From: Amoebophrya sp. A120
Taxonomy: Eukaryota; Sar; Dinophyceae; Syndiniales; Amoebophryaceae
DNA: 64,000 bases
Assembly: GCA_905178155.1 (NCBI GenBank)
Contig: CAJINV010000001.1
Coordinates: 6,357,860-6,421,859 of the forward strand
Reading direction: 5' to 3'
Shown: positions 11,801 through 20,851 of the stretch, in pieces
How positions within the stretch are numbered: the stretch's first letter is position 1
Layout of the letters: each line of letters begins with the position of its first letter
Translations under genes and position numbers: made by a program
Notes under the pieces: model-generated
The model's input: the letters and a program-made list of their open reading frames with translations, nothing else
Told to the model about the DNA's origin: nothing
Database searches by the model: none

Positions 11801-13887
11801 CTTCTCAGGATCATGATGTCGCAGGTGTTCTTCAGAGGAGCTTAGGGTATTCGATTCCGACTAGCGAAGTGCATGACAGCTCCGCATCGGCAGTGCACAT
11901 GATCGACAGAAGTGATGATCTTCATGGCGAGCAGTCGACGTTGCCGCCAAAGCGTACATCAACTTTTCCAGCGGACAAGCAGCCGTTCTTACAGAGAAGC
12001 CCTGAGGGCGCCACGGCTGCACACACAAGGCCGGATTACGATTTTTTAGAACCGAGTCAACATGTTGCCATTCCCCCGGAATCTGACCATGCGCCGGCGA
12101 TGACTGCACGAGCTCAAGCCATTGCTGCAGCAAGAATGTACCCTCTGAATGGCGCAAATTCTCACAAACCAGACGAGATGAGCCTTGCGAGAAGAGAAGC
12201 TGCGGCCTACGTCATGCGAAAATCGCTGGAACTGCTGATCCCCGCTGTTTTGAGGCACAGAATGGAAATTGCCGCAGATGACGATCTTGACAGCGAGTCA
12301 GTAGCAGCGAGCAAGAAAATTGTATCTCACATGCAGCACCAGCAAGGTCTCTTAATAATTCTGCTGAAATACTGGGCGGAGCTCCGACCCGACCTATTCG
12401 AGCCTGTTCCGAATCAGATTGATGTTTATCGTGTACGCATTCCAATGGTTCGACTTGCCCAAACCAGTGGACAACAGGAGGGACAACCTTCTGGCCTCGA
12501 GCAAGACCTCGCGAGGCACATCTACCACCACAGGCCCTCCGCTGCCGGAAAACGTTTCCTGACGCTACTTGGAAGCTTGCGTCTTTTTATTCCTTACTTC
12601 AAAGATGACGCGGCAGGATGCGATTACGAAATAGCTGGTGATGGCGATGCTCAGAATTTTTCGACGAACGAGCTTCATGCGAAAATGCAGTGCCTGTCCG
12701 AAAATCTCGAGAGGTTCTTGGAGGCGGATCTCATCGAGAGTAACGAACGAGCCCTTCAGCAGGGGATTGAAAAAAATACTGATGAGCAACATCACGTAGA
12801 ACGGGAGCCCGCTAGTTTCGAATTGGAATCTGACCCCGGGCGCGACCGCAACTACAGTCCACATTCCGCACAGGAGCTTTCTTCCGTGTCCATGGCCGCA
12901 TTTAGCAAACAAGCGATGGCGAGGTTCAAGCGTCAAGTACAAGATACTTTTTTGAGCATGGATGTTGACGAATTAGCTTACGCAGTGTTGGGCGTACAAC
13001 ATGGTCAAGGCTTCGGCTCGCAGGAGTGGGCGACACCACCTCCTGCCGGTGATGACGTCAAACGAAGTGATGACTACTTGCCAGCTACGAAAACCGAATA
13101 CGATGTCGAGGGAGACCACGAACGGACACTGCCATTCGACGCAGGTACTGGCAGCAAAGCTGCAGGAGCAGAGCCTGACTCCAACAGCAATTGCAATAGT
13201 CTGGTCATCGACGGGCCCGGTGCCATGGACTGCTCTTCTGCAAATCCGGGCACATCACCTCCGTCGCTTTTCGATCTGCTGATGCCTGGCAATAGTCGAG
13301 GGACAACACCGCAGCACCTGCCATCCATCGCGGAAGAGCAAGACGAAGAGGCCGGTCTTTGTTCACCTCCGTCCTTAGCGGCTTTCTACAGCTCCACCAC
13401 ACCAACTACCAAGTTGGACACTTCGCTCGATTACTTAGTGTCGGTTCCGGTAGAGGTCCAGATAAACATTGTTCTCGAGCAGGAGCGCGTTGTGGTTGAC
13501 CGAAACATCATTTCCCGACGTAGCGAGGATCACAAAGCGGTAGCTGGCGCCTCTCCTGGTGTTCTCGAGCGACGTCAGTTCCACGTCGTGAAAACGACGT
13601 TTCCCTATTACACTGCGTTGGCCGAAATATCTGACTGGGCGTTATCCAGCAGTGACGAATCGATACAACAAGAAATTCACAGGCTCGACGAGGAATTGGA
13701 CGAGCACGTCGAAAGAAGCGAAACGAGTTCAAAAGTAGAATTCGTCTGGCTGAAGCGACGGTGCAGCAAGCCTCGGAAGCGGTGGGTCGCACTACCAGCG
13801 GACGTGCCGCGACCTGACCAGAATCTCGGGGATCTGACCACCGACCTCTCACAAACGCTCTACTTCGAGATGGACGTGTATGTGTAA
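5863..13887 (+). CDS. Giant single-exon protein, 2674 aa, one membrane segment
   Basis: An uninterrupted 8-kb frame begins at ATG (AAGATGTCG) and ends with TAA followed at once by TGA. I recognise no family. After an Arg-rich N-terminus comes one strong hydrophobic segment (residues about 84-107, LIFCAQLCLVLLGVSWATLV), suited to a signal anchor or a long-n-region signal peptide. Residues about 110-1280 are low-complexity Ser/Ala/Gly/Glu sequence. At about 1310-1350 there is an Arg/Cys cluster (RRCCVRRRRQ). Two Glu/Arg/Gln-rich predicted coiled-coil stretches lie near residues 1525-1590 and 1750-1840. Residues about 2100-2230 form the most ordered-looking part (LLIILLKYWAELRPDLFEPV). The protein could be a surface or cytoskeletal scaffold, but no function can be assigned. 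The absence of any intron contrasts with the neighbours. Confidence 0.75.
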   Translation: MSMRVIRMKASPEVTANPRPRRCWRELFTLSGTSLASSPTAAPEPSSISHKRRHKLRFWMFADAVTARKSKCAGRRLLRCAHRGVLIFCAQLCLVLLGVSWATLVAAASSVSASSSSVGGGAFSTEERSEQDHHIAKPSHDHQQDEGLQGTQIKMHMKSSRNKWWSSGSAAPSNKSKSTSSAEYGWCGRTERHAHGRAYGFDAERDPSRKDSAQNKHCAGRGGASGGPRWSRGGRRGGGKPKSGTTSEQHYCRAAESWQEHEQTYEDSPQGEGCFVPYVTNMFFDFGQCCVAPPLQFGPVCGLQWLPSAEVAFLGAAAAAGTSEGGTGPCYQGKMVGDDIMCGSHSQQAQAQGRDGDACHVEGHPVEQKQPRQTPLLTPMAMQGEATYHCPYYNFPVPWGNPSALAQIEAYSSTYHGSAPAAASAYSVGNGDQNLFPSCANNVQPLSFDAAPTTNNSEPEESLEGPIFSAVANMPIFRVGEADHDQKARDHRSARADSSTSKTANLLSRSTGRAPPLADLNLLEHCSDPGVQLDFIHADGDSLMLDDNYDEHDRINRGELESSVVRLPFWWGRRVQDVTAVEQADSAPAEGSFVASESTTNGNCGKQEELPLLGQRLCFASQKMTRENWLLFALYLDLDDVAPEKQKRDADFSGAGEQAGGSLSPDVPPQGTGILSVFDPGTQHLAPLTLDLRTPDQVLCFDQVRRAPCPPAERAVPNSSESGGSNQPSPAVAGSANPKIAEVAATAPLRSASTSTSSGSAGVASNTWEQDAAQATGAHSDNPPGVDVVPSPVQTEDTSKKPSRAHKILASSEVASNPDDDFEPPSASEKIDTMQAFYKMTTTDEVEDLVIASTGCPSASLDGVENSGCASGSCGSDGAAPEDGVEQDAAVPDGADQTGARAPVDEHHSPFLRSANEGHRTSAEIVHQHHRGDEVNATDPDPRSDPNSDGRTFGNYHPDSPTDVLTSSGAAWEPRIVGAVRVDTTGMLVEASTVVAPDLGAHWNGTECHQSDAALAVVHVSARPEQQHETSRKCAAEQEELQLPLLQTNANKMRDPRREVRSGNFFQKKPRAVTTVDAKAAAFNPWKGGVAPPAFRGSSSRQVVDDLQSDTRKPFAPEHLQNTPSTNYSLHPSTFSSAAASTVDSSELSPIEAVGSSLADLHLDNFALPEAALTRQECSGPDGEKNADNGVSEGPNFESAAEPLKPESQLSLTTKGCEDRYGVDGRRRVDEGVAGGEELPVGCESLTNTETSSSGRASSHNHSEVAGLQQVRPLKSALRGKSGRQVEVPSRADGHDVDDPAKFNSRLNKMKKALLMSIIRPCLQRFRGLNRIRRCCVRRRRQFETIAQALFDETRGITRPGDARIVSHPSRSSQQSGLPSVASSKQKKSAGGTAAPVHPRRSKSSSAVSEHIKFTTACTGATTSAGRVRFARRTPEEAVVARTVRNFKKQHNIISSAFYRREGKNKSRARREEQRGDCFDSDFSTSNSEAAGSDEGDADGAPDAEAFSNASIGRSSRGQDRDFESPLLALELSRIANEHQKQTELDQQRRARRRQQQLELERREEAIREQRRALEQEQKDEEGGNKAKVNNSSAWASSTVPSRTRRPIVASTTPCPQQQVKLTGRRAWLARFLRPSATPSTAESDVPRPGERSARSQDESQELKSKGLLVARQSPTSPGATRQNDPGSGPPSPASAPTKSGGTKSSGSPALAKKQATTSPGSCSMSSKGKPKANAAGGKTADQDRRDRKLAHQAWEESRGLTPLQQEDVQERHAAWVERTAKKHETKREQGLFETQIETLKAQDRHKNGLRELAEHVREACETTSKRGREDQRANLEKEDKSSDEVGDKFMSIEKERSSAAARAAATKNEGKKDQASPSGPDAAATTAPKKQASAKPKAKARRWLPLECVMKAEAEAAAEPHLLVAEQDVFPPDEPNQQLPARKARLHPRSSHNSPSCSWWSSRAATHSAVQPSDENADASQDHDVAGVLQRSLGYSIPTSEVHDSSASAVHMIDRSDDLHGEQSTLPPKRTSTFPADKQPFLQRSPEGATAAHTRPDYDFLEPSQHVAIPPESDHAPAMTARAQAIAAARMYPLNGANSHKPDEMSLARREAAAYVMRKSLELLIPAVLRHRMEIAADDDLDSESVAASKKIVSHMQHQQGLLIILLKYWAELRPDLFEPVPNQIDVYRVRIPMVRLAQTSGQQEGQPSGLEQDLARHIYHHRPSAAGKRFLTLLGSLRLFIPYFKDDAAGCDYEIAGDGDAQNFSTNELHAKMQCLSENLERFLEADLIESNERALQQGIEKNTDEQHHVEREPASFELESDPGRDRNYSPHSAQELSSVSMAAFSKQAMARFKRQVQDTFLSMDVDELAYAVLGVQHGQGFGSQEWATPPPAGDDVKRSDDYLPATKTEYDVEGDHERTLPFDAGTGSKAAGAEPDSNSNCNSLVIDGPGAMDCSSANPGTSPPSLFDLLMPGNSRGTTPQHLPSIAEEQDEEAGLCSPPSLAAFYSSTTPTTKLDTSLDYLVSVPVEVQINIVLEQERVVVDRNIISRRSEDHKAVAGASPGVLERRQFHVVKTTFPYYTALAEISDWALSSSDESIQQEIHRLDEELDEHVERSETSSKVEFVWLKRRCSKPRKRWVALPADVPRPDQNLGDLTTDLSQTLYFEMDVYV

Positions 13888-14043
13888 TGATAGTTGTGAA
13901 GTTCATGATGAAAAGAAGTGGAACGACGTACATAAGTAAGTTTTTTCGAACCTTAGATAGGTTCGTTCGCAGCTGTGTGCTTGCCTCTACCAACATGAGC
14001 ATTTTTTTTTTGTCCACGTCGACCTGCCGTGCGTGTACCAAAA
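13888..14043. other. Short spacer between convergent ends
   Basis: This interval lies between the stop of the giant ORF and the stop of the candidate minus-strand gene. It contains an A-rich stretch and a run of T, with nothing else recognisable. Confidence 0.4.
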
Positions 14044-14581
14044 TTACCCGGATCTTTTTTCCTTGTCAATCAATCTTTGACCATTGGCATTGCAGGTAGT
14101 TAGTGGTTGTGGTCGAAGTCGAGACATTTCAAAACATGAAAACATTTTATCAGTTTTATCTCGGCACGGCAACATCCCTGCAGAAATATAGTTTCTTCGA
14201 AAATCATATCTTGGCACCCCTATAATTGCATACAGAAGAAGATAGGTTACAGCATAAATCTGCACGCCCGGCATAACCTCAATCGCATACCACGGAGATA
14301 GACCAGTGACTAAGGAAATATTCGTCCCGCTCCCATCTGGAGTATCAGTGTCATGCATACCGTACTGGTTTGCACTTCGCCGGAAGAAGTCCCATAGAAG
14401 CTCGATACTCTCCAAAGAAAAGCATGCAACGATCGATCAATTAATCATAGCGACGAGCAACAACCATATAATTTGTGATGTTGGGCGCTTGGTTTTGCTT
14501 TTGGCTTTCAACGTCTCTCAGGGTCGAGCAGTTTGCCCACAACTTTGCAGCTACAGCACAAACAACAAACGAGACGACCAT
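14044..14581 (-). CDS. Candidate minus-strand small membrane protein, two exons, 160 aa
   Basis: On the minus strand an ATG at 14581 opens MVVSFVVCAVAAKLW, a signal-anchor-like start, and stays open for 39 codons (14581-14465). A second exon (14409-14044) is open for 121 codons to TAA and contains a hydrophobic helix (IYAVTYLLLYAIIGV). The 55-nt intron would have a GTTGTT donor and a GGAG acceptor, both weak, so the junction is the least certain part. The exon 2 frame (SIELLWDFFRRSANQY) looks protein-like throughout. It could be a small organelle or secretory membrane protein. I recognise no family. The gene would converge on the giant ORF and diverge from the gene at 15452. Confidence 0.4.
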
Positions 14582-15451
14582 TGCCGTAAAACAGTCATGG
14601 AGTGGTCGTTCTCGTTTTGCGTCACACCAAGAACGACCCCGTCGTTAATCCCCGAGGTTGTGCTTGATTCCACCGCAGCCGAGTATCTACACAACTTCAA
14701 CTTGCCTGTGGATCTCTCATGCATGTAGCTTTTTATTTTGTGTGCTCGTCGTGCTGGTCCTCCTCGTGCTCGCGTTTCGCAGTGCCTCCATCACGATGAT
14801 GAATTTGTGACTTTGTTCGTTGAGGGTGAGCGATAGGAATTGCGGTGCGCTTGTAGAACCTGGTGGCACGACGTGGAGTTGGAGAGTTGAAGCTGCACGA
14901 GCTGAGAAGACGTGATAAAAGCAGGATAGGAGCGAGCACATGTTGTTGAGTGAACATCGTGCATTTGTCTGAATTCGAGCAATCTTCTATCCTCTTGGCG
15001 CGCAAATTTGGATTGACAGCGGTTCTCCACGCTTATGTCGCCCCAGAGTTGCTCATGCTCACAACTCGAGCTCATGGTCGTGGCTGCATGGAAATATCAA
15101 TGTCGTCGCGGGGCGGTCGCACACACGACACACAGGAACGGCGCACGTGAAAAATCGTTCGTTTTTGCGCCCATGAGAAAGAGAAACTTTATCTTGAGGA
15201 CTTCTCTGCTAGCTGAAACTATTCGCCGTGTACACTTGCTGTACTAGTAGCTTTACCTTGTTCTTGTCGGCCCATAGGTATTTTTCTCGAATTCGCCTTG
15301 TTTTCTTTATCTTTTGCTTTTTTATTGTTTCTTCATCTTCTATCTTGCATTCAGCCTGCTAGCTGCTATTTCTGCTCGTGCACACGTTTTCACGTAGTTT
15401 TCCCCATGTAAGTACCTACTGAGCATTTTTGAGATACAAACTAGGACGAAA
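14582..15451. other. Spacer, possible divergent promoter region
   Basis: No gene found. Short ORFs occur on both strands in overlapping frames. The last 150 nt before 15452 are T-rich with several TTTTC/TTCTTC blocks, consistent with promoter or splice-acceptor sequence, but nothing specific can be named. Confidence 0.4.
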
Positions 15452-18400
15452 ATGCCGAGAGGTGAAGATCACTATCAGTCTCCGCCCGTTCCAGGCTATC
15501 ATGCGCAGGTCGTCGATGAGGAGGCCTCGTGGGGCCGCGAGGACGTTCACTTTGAAAAGGCACAGCGGCAGTCGCGGGACATGGGGAAGCTGCGGCACTT
15601 TCTGAAGGAACGGACGGAGCAGGTGCGGCAGCTGCAGGACCACGCCAAAGGGGACGAAAAGGAGTTTTATCGGAGTGCGATGGCGGCTGCCCATGTCTAC
15701 ATTACCGATCAAGAAATCGACACCGCCAAACGACAGCTCGATCAAGTGCTGGCGAGTATGGAATCGTCCAGCGGTGCAGCTTCTAGTAACCGCAACGCGG
15801 CGGAACCCAGCCCTGGTCACCTAAGTGGGCAAGGGTCTGCTCAAGCCCGCGGCTCTGCTGCCTCAGCAGGGTCGGAAGGCGTGCATCGAACGACACTGCA
15901 TAACAACTTGCGGCGTGGAGCGAAAGAGCCTGAAGGGGAAGGAGCGCCGTCGGCGTCCTCGTCGCGAGTGTCACATGGAACAAGTGACCTTTCTTCAAGT
16001 GCAGCCGTAAGAGGAGCATCAGCCGCGGTATCACCACCAGGGCAACAAGAACTACGATCTTCAGACACCGCCGAAGCCGACTTGCAATCTGCGCGAGCGT
16101 TTGCACCACCGAACCCAGCAAATAGTGCAGCACGGGCTGGGATGATGAACTATGGAAATCGAAATGCGCAGAGACTGCTGTTTCAAGACGGAGGGTCATC
16201 GTCGTCTTCTTCATCAAACTCCCAGCGGAATCTGGCGCAAAAGCAGTATGGCGACCTGGCCTCGTGGCAGCAGTACACAAACGAAGCGCTGCTCCAGCGT
16301 CACAATAGTGCGGAAGATCATGTGCTGGGCGACGCGCTGCCAAGAAAACAAGCGAAGCCGATGACAGTCAATCGGCAGCTGACTTCTCATGAAGCGGCAC
16401 CAGAACAGCACACAAGTGGAGCCAGAGCATCGTCTTCGACGAATCCATCAGGTGCAATAGCCGGAGGAGCCGGTGTCGATAGCGCTGCGGCGCCCCCGCC
16501 CAGCAATTTTGACAACCACTACACCGCCTTGCACCGCTCCGACAATTCTGAAACTCTCGACTGGGAGCAAATCTCCGGAAATGCCCACGAGGCGGCCTAC
16601 GGGTCTCTGAAAGCCACGACTGCAGGAGTGCCTTCATCCACACATCAGAGTGACCACCTCCACCGAGTGTTGCAGCCCGTGTTGCAGCAGGCGGTCCCCG
16701 CCACCCAGAACGACCCCAACGGCCCCACGTCTACCACAACCACGACAACCACGCGCGAGACCACGACGACGACGACCATCCCCGTTTTCGATTTGTCGAC
16801 GCCGGAGCCCACCACCCCCCAGCCCCTCCACTTTTCCAACATAATTTACCCGAACCGCTTCGAGTGCCGCTCCGTGTCCTGCTCGCTGTACGACCGCTAC
16901 GTGGTGTACGACAACAAGACGGAGCCGGACAAAACGAAGCACTGCCGCGACATCCTGACCGACGAGCTGCGCCGGTTCTGGCTGGAGATGTCGCCGGACG
17001 AGGTCTACCGCGCCTTTCCCAGCACGCCCAGCGTGGCCAAGGTGAAGGTCGCGGTCTGCAGCATGTACGAAAACATCTTCAACCGCATCCGCCCCTTCGG
17101 GGACAACCGGGTCTACAAAAACTGCGAGCAGTGGACCTACTTCAATTCCACCCTGTGCATGGAGGAGTACCGGGACGTGCGCTCCTTTACGGAGTGCTTC
17201 TGGAAGGGCAAGGTCTTCTGGCCCGAAAGCGAGAGCATCCAGTCCTACATCGACTTGCGAGGCAGTCCGCAGGGAAGAAACGTCTTTGATTGGTATCGAA
17301 ATCTTAAAAGAATGCGCGGTGTGGTGATGAATTGTTTGTCGTAAGTAGAACCCCTCCCTTTGCTTTAGTTCCGTCTCGTCTGAAAACACTCGTATGCATG
17401 TGAACTTCATCGGATTAGGTGAATTTGTTGCGGCGTTTATCTATCGTTCTTCTACTTCTATACAACCTTCACAGGTTGACAGTGTGGAAGCGGCACATGT
17501 TGAGCACGGACATGAAGCGGGCCGTCCGCTTTGACTCCCTGCAAACGTTCCGGGTGCTCTGCAACTGGATGTACGAGCTGGGAGACCCGATCCGCAAGGG
17601 ATTCTGGATCAACAGCGCCGACGCGCTGTACGTGCCCCCGGACGCCTGCTATGACGATGGGGAATTCCCGACGAATATCGACCAGTGCCAGATCCTGCTT
17701 GCCAGCAATCCCTACGACGTCTGCCCCTGGCGAGAGGCCACGGACGGCCAGGACAAGGTGAAGTGCTTCGATGACAGCGTTGGCTACATCGACACGGATG
17801 GGCACGGATTCTGCTTCGGCAGAAGATACGGCAAAATGAAGTGCGAGGCACGGGTATAATGGGAGACATTCGTCCTCGTTCATCTCTTCTACTTCTAGAA
17901 AGATCTCTGCATGAAGCTCTACCTTGTCATCTCTCACTTGCTTCTAGTACTTTTTTTCCGCAAATTTGAAGTTCAGAGCAGTAGAAGACAGACACTCCCA
18001 AAATAAAAGTAGTTACGCCTCGTCCTCTGTGCTGTCTGTCCATTGTCTGGTGTGCAAACTTTGTCTTGAAACTCTCAGGCGCCCGTTATGTGCCGCAAGG
18101 CTTACGACTGCGACGGGCAGACTGACCACTGCTGCGTGTCGCAGATGGAGCAATGTGATCCGGACCGGCTTCCGCGACTCTGTTGCCCGAGCATCGACGA
18201 CCTTCTGCAGGAGCACATCGGCGAGATTCCGCTGCGCCGGCGTCCAAGCTATTACGAGGAGCGCATCGCGGGGCAATTGACCACCATGCCGGGCAGTGCC
18301 GACACCACGAGGGTTACCACCACCACACCCGCGACCGCCATCGACGCCATGCAGCACCTGCCCAACATGGTTCTGGTCGGCAGCATCTTGGCGATTCTCG

Positions 18401-19565
18401 GGATGGCCATGCTGGTCCGGGTCGGGTGGCGGAATAACTGGGGCACTTATTTGAAAGTGAACTTCGCATTGTCGGACAAAGTGGCGAACCGCATTCACGT
18501 GATGAAGAACAACGAGAAAACCATCCACGCCAGCGGGCAACTCGGCCGCCACTACGAGCAGTACGACAAAATTGACGAGGGCGAGGCGAGGAAGCACAAG
18601 CCCATGACCTACCGCGCCGGGGGCGGTTCCACGGCGCGTGGCGGGGCGACGAGCGCCAAGGGCGGCGGCGGCGGGGCGGGCGCAGCCGCCGGAAGCATGT
18701 TTGATGCCTTCAACGCACAGACGGACCTCGACCGGGAACGCATCGCCGAGGTAGAAAGCCGCCTCCGCGTGGAGGAAGACGCGGACGCGCTCGCGGAAGC
18801 CGTGCAGGAAGCGAAAAAACTGAAGGCAGACCTGCAGGTCATTCGCCTGGGAGAGGACCGCTTGACCAAAATGCAAATGACCGAGGTATTACTACAACCT
18901 AAGCTTCTATCTAAATGATCACGTTCACGGATTTTATTGTAAGTCTGAGTGCAGAATTAGAATTGCCGATCAACACGGCTGAGAGGTCCACGTACAAAAA
19001 ATTACTGGACGTCGTCACGACGTCCCTTCCTCACACTACTTGATACCATGCATTACAGCTTTTAAACGAGCTGGAGGAGGCGGAGAGAGCGGTGAAGCTG
19101 GATTATCCGAGCGAGCGGCGGCTGCAGATCGCGGAGAACCTGTACCGGCAGACCATTATGCGCACGGACCTGTCCATCGCGATCCAGGACCGCGCGGCCA
19201 AACTCCGGCAGGAACTGCTGACCAACATCAACCTGCCCGCGGACCGCATCATGTTGGACGAAAAGGCGGGGATGATGCGCGTGCTGGCGCCCGGCACGCA
19301 CCGCCTGCCCCACGAGCGTGCGGAGGTGTACGCCAGCGCGGTCGGAGAGCCGGCAGAGGTGCTGATGAACCTCCAGGGCACCAGTGGGCCGTGTTGTGCG
19401 TTCTTCGTGCAGAAGGGCGAGTGTCCGTTCGGGAAAGACTGCGCATTTCGTCACGTCATGCCCGGACCAAGAGACACCATCCGCGAGCCCTGTGACACGC
19501 GAGCGGTGAAAGAATCGCAAAAGTCGCTCATCCGGCAGGGGAGATTCGGGAAGGGAACTACATGA
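15452..19565 (+). CDS. Membrane protein with Cys-rich region and CCCH zinc finger, four exons, 1193 aa
   Basis: Exons 15452-17340, 17475-17853, 18079-18885 and 19059-19565 join in phase. Residues 1-440 are mostly disordered Ser/Ala/Gln, with a helical N-terminus. A Thr tract follows. Residues about 470-800 are rich in aromatic residues and Cys (for example DCDGQTDHCC and RLCCPS), like a secreted or lumenal domain. A membrane helix lies at about 852-870 (MVLVGSILAILGMAMLV). After it come a Gly/Ala patch, a charged coiled coil (ADALAEAVQEAKKLKADL) and, near residue 1135-1155, a perfect CX8CX5CX3H finger (CAFFVQKGECPFGKDCAFRH). CCCH fingers normally bind RNA. No N-terminal signal peptide is visible, so the topology is unclear. 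Donors are GTAAGT, GTATAA and GTATTA. The joined architecture is unusual, but each junction keeps frame. Confidence 0.8.
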
Positions 19566-20000
19566 TTATAGCGGAAAGGAAGGTGCTGCGAGTAGTACAG
19601 CACCGGCGAAGCAATTGCTTTCACCTTATTTTCAAAATCGCTCAAGCTTTGAAAACGAAAACAAACTTCAGCTGCAGTTTTTCGCAGCTTTGTAGTTTAC
19701 CTGTTCGCCGTATTGATGTTCTTTTTTCGTACAACACGGATTTTCCATGCAGCATTAGATGTTGATGAACAGACTTCTACTTGGACGTAAACGAAAGACC
19801 GCTTCGCTGTTGCCCCCAGTAGCGGCCGCTTCTCGTCACCATGCTTTATCTATGTTCAGCTTCGCCAACTTGGCCCTGTTAGAGGTGGTCTTTTATTGCC
19901 AGCACGCCGAGTGGTTTAAACAAGATTCAAACTACTACGCGCGGAACGAGACCGATGAATGAGCGACAGTTACAACATGATGTTCGTTTCCAATTTAGAA

Positions 20001-20423
20001 TCAAAACGGAAGCTGCAAACGATGAAAAATGAAGATGAGCTCTTACTTTGGAAGAAGTTCCCGCTGGCGCCATCAGCATCAAGCCGTCGTGCTGTTCAAT
20101 GACAGTTATACTAAGTTTACAATGTTCGTCCTGCAGCTGCAGAATTCTCTCTGTCATATCTTCGGTCAATATTGCTGTCTGAAATAGAAATTACTATCGG
20201 AAAGGAGCCGCTGCTGGTGTATCCTTACATTGTATGAATTTTCTTTCAGTTGTCGTTCGTCGGTCTTTCTGTTTGCGTACTGGTGCTGCTGGTTTCGGTT
20301 TTTGCACTGTATGTCAATTCGTTCACCGGAAGCCGAAGCGGTGACTATCTTTAATTTTCCTAGGTCGTCGTGTAGTCGGTGGCGTTGCTTGAACGCTAGA
20401 TGATCGTAGTCGTGCACCATCAT
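20001..20423 (-). CDS. Candidate minus-strand small gene, three exons, about 112 aa
   Basis: On the minus strand, exon 1 (20423-20229) starts at ATG and encodes a His/Arg/Gln-rich stretch (MMVHDYDHLAFKQRHRLHDD). A GTAAGG...CAG intron of 50 nt leads in phase to exon 2 (20178-20047), which contains MTERILQLQDEHCKLSITV. A second GTAAGA...GCAG intron of 34 nt leads to a short end, LPF-stop. Exon 1 may extend upstream of the ATG, since the frame is open to about 20447. The introns are far shorter than those of the plus-strand genes and have near-canonical donors. No family is recognised. Convergent with the CCCH gene and divergent from the secreted acidic protein gene. Confidence 0.35.
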
Positions 20424-20851
20424 GTTCGTTAGACTTAGACCGTTCACTCTATGTCCACAGCCGTAGTCTCGTACACAAGATTAATTTCATTCGGCTGGTA
20501 GTTGTTGCTTCTCCACAGGACGACGACTTGAACGTTTAGAAAAACTCACTGCAGGCTCCACAAGAAACCCACCCTGGTTTCTTCGTCGTGACTTCCCGTT
20601 CCGTTTCTGTTGGTCTGTAAAGAACGCATGAAGAAAGAAACTTAGAATGAGCTCCTATTACTAATCTATTTTACATCATTTTTTATTTTTCCTCATTGCG
20701 GGAACAGCAACACCCCGCTTGCGCCATAGATGTGATTCTGATTGTCCCAGCTTTTGCTTTTTTTGTGTATCTTTTAAGTACTTCTACTTCTTCATCACTT
20801 TGAACTTGTTATCAGCAGTATATGCGGTAGAACATCGACTCTTCTAGAGTG
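20424..20851. other. Spacer before the secreted acidic protein gene
   Basis: AT-rich sequence with T runs around 20680-20800. No ORF is worth reporting on either strand. It would contain the promoters of two divergent genes if the minus-strand call is right. Confidence 0.4.

Noticed and set aside
16634-17410. Minus-strand 258-aa ORF opposite the Cys-rich membrane protein.
   Set aside because: The plus strand has ordered Cys-rich coding, a membrane helix and consistent introns; the minus frame is Val/Gly-rich antisense.
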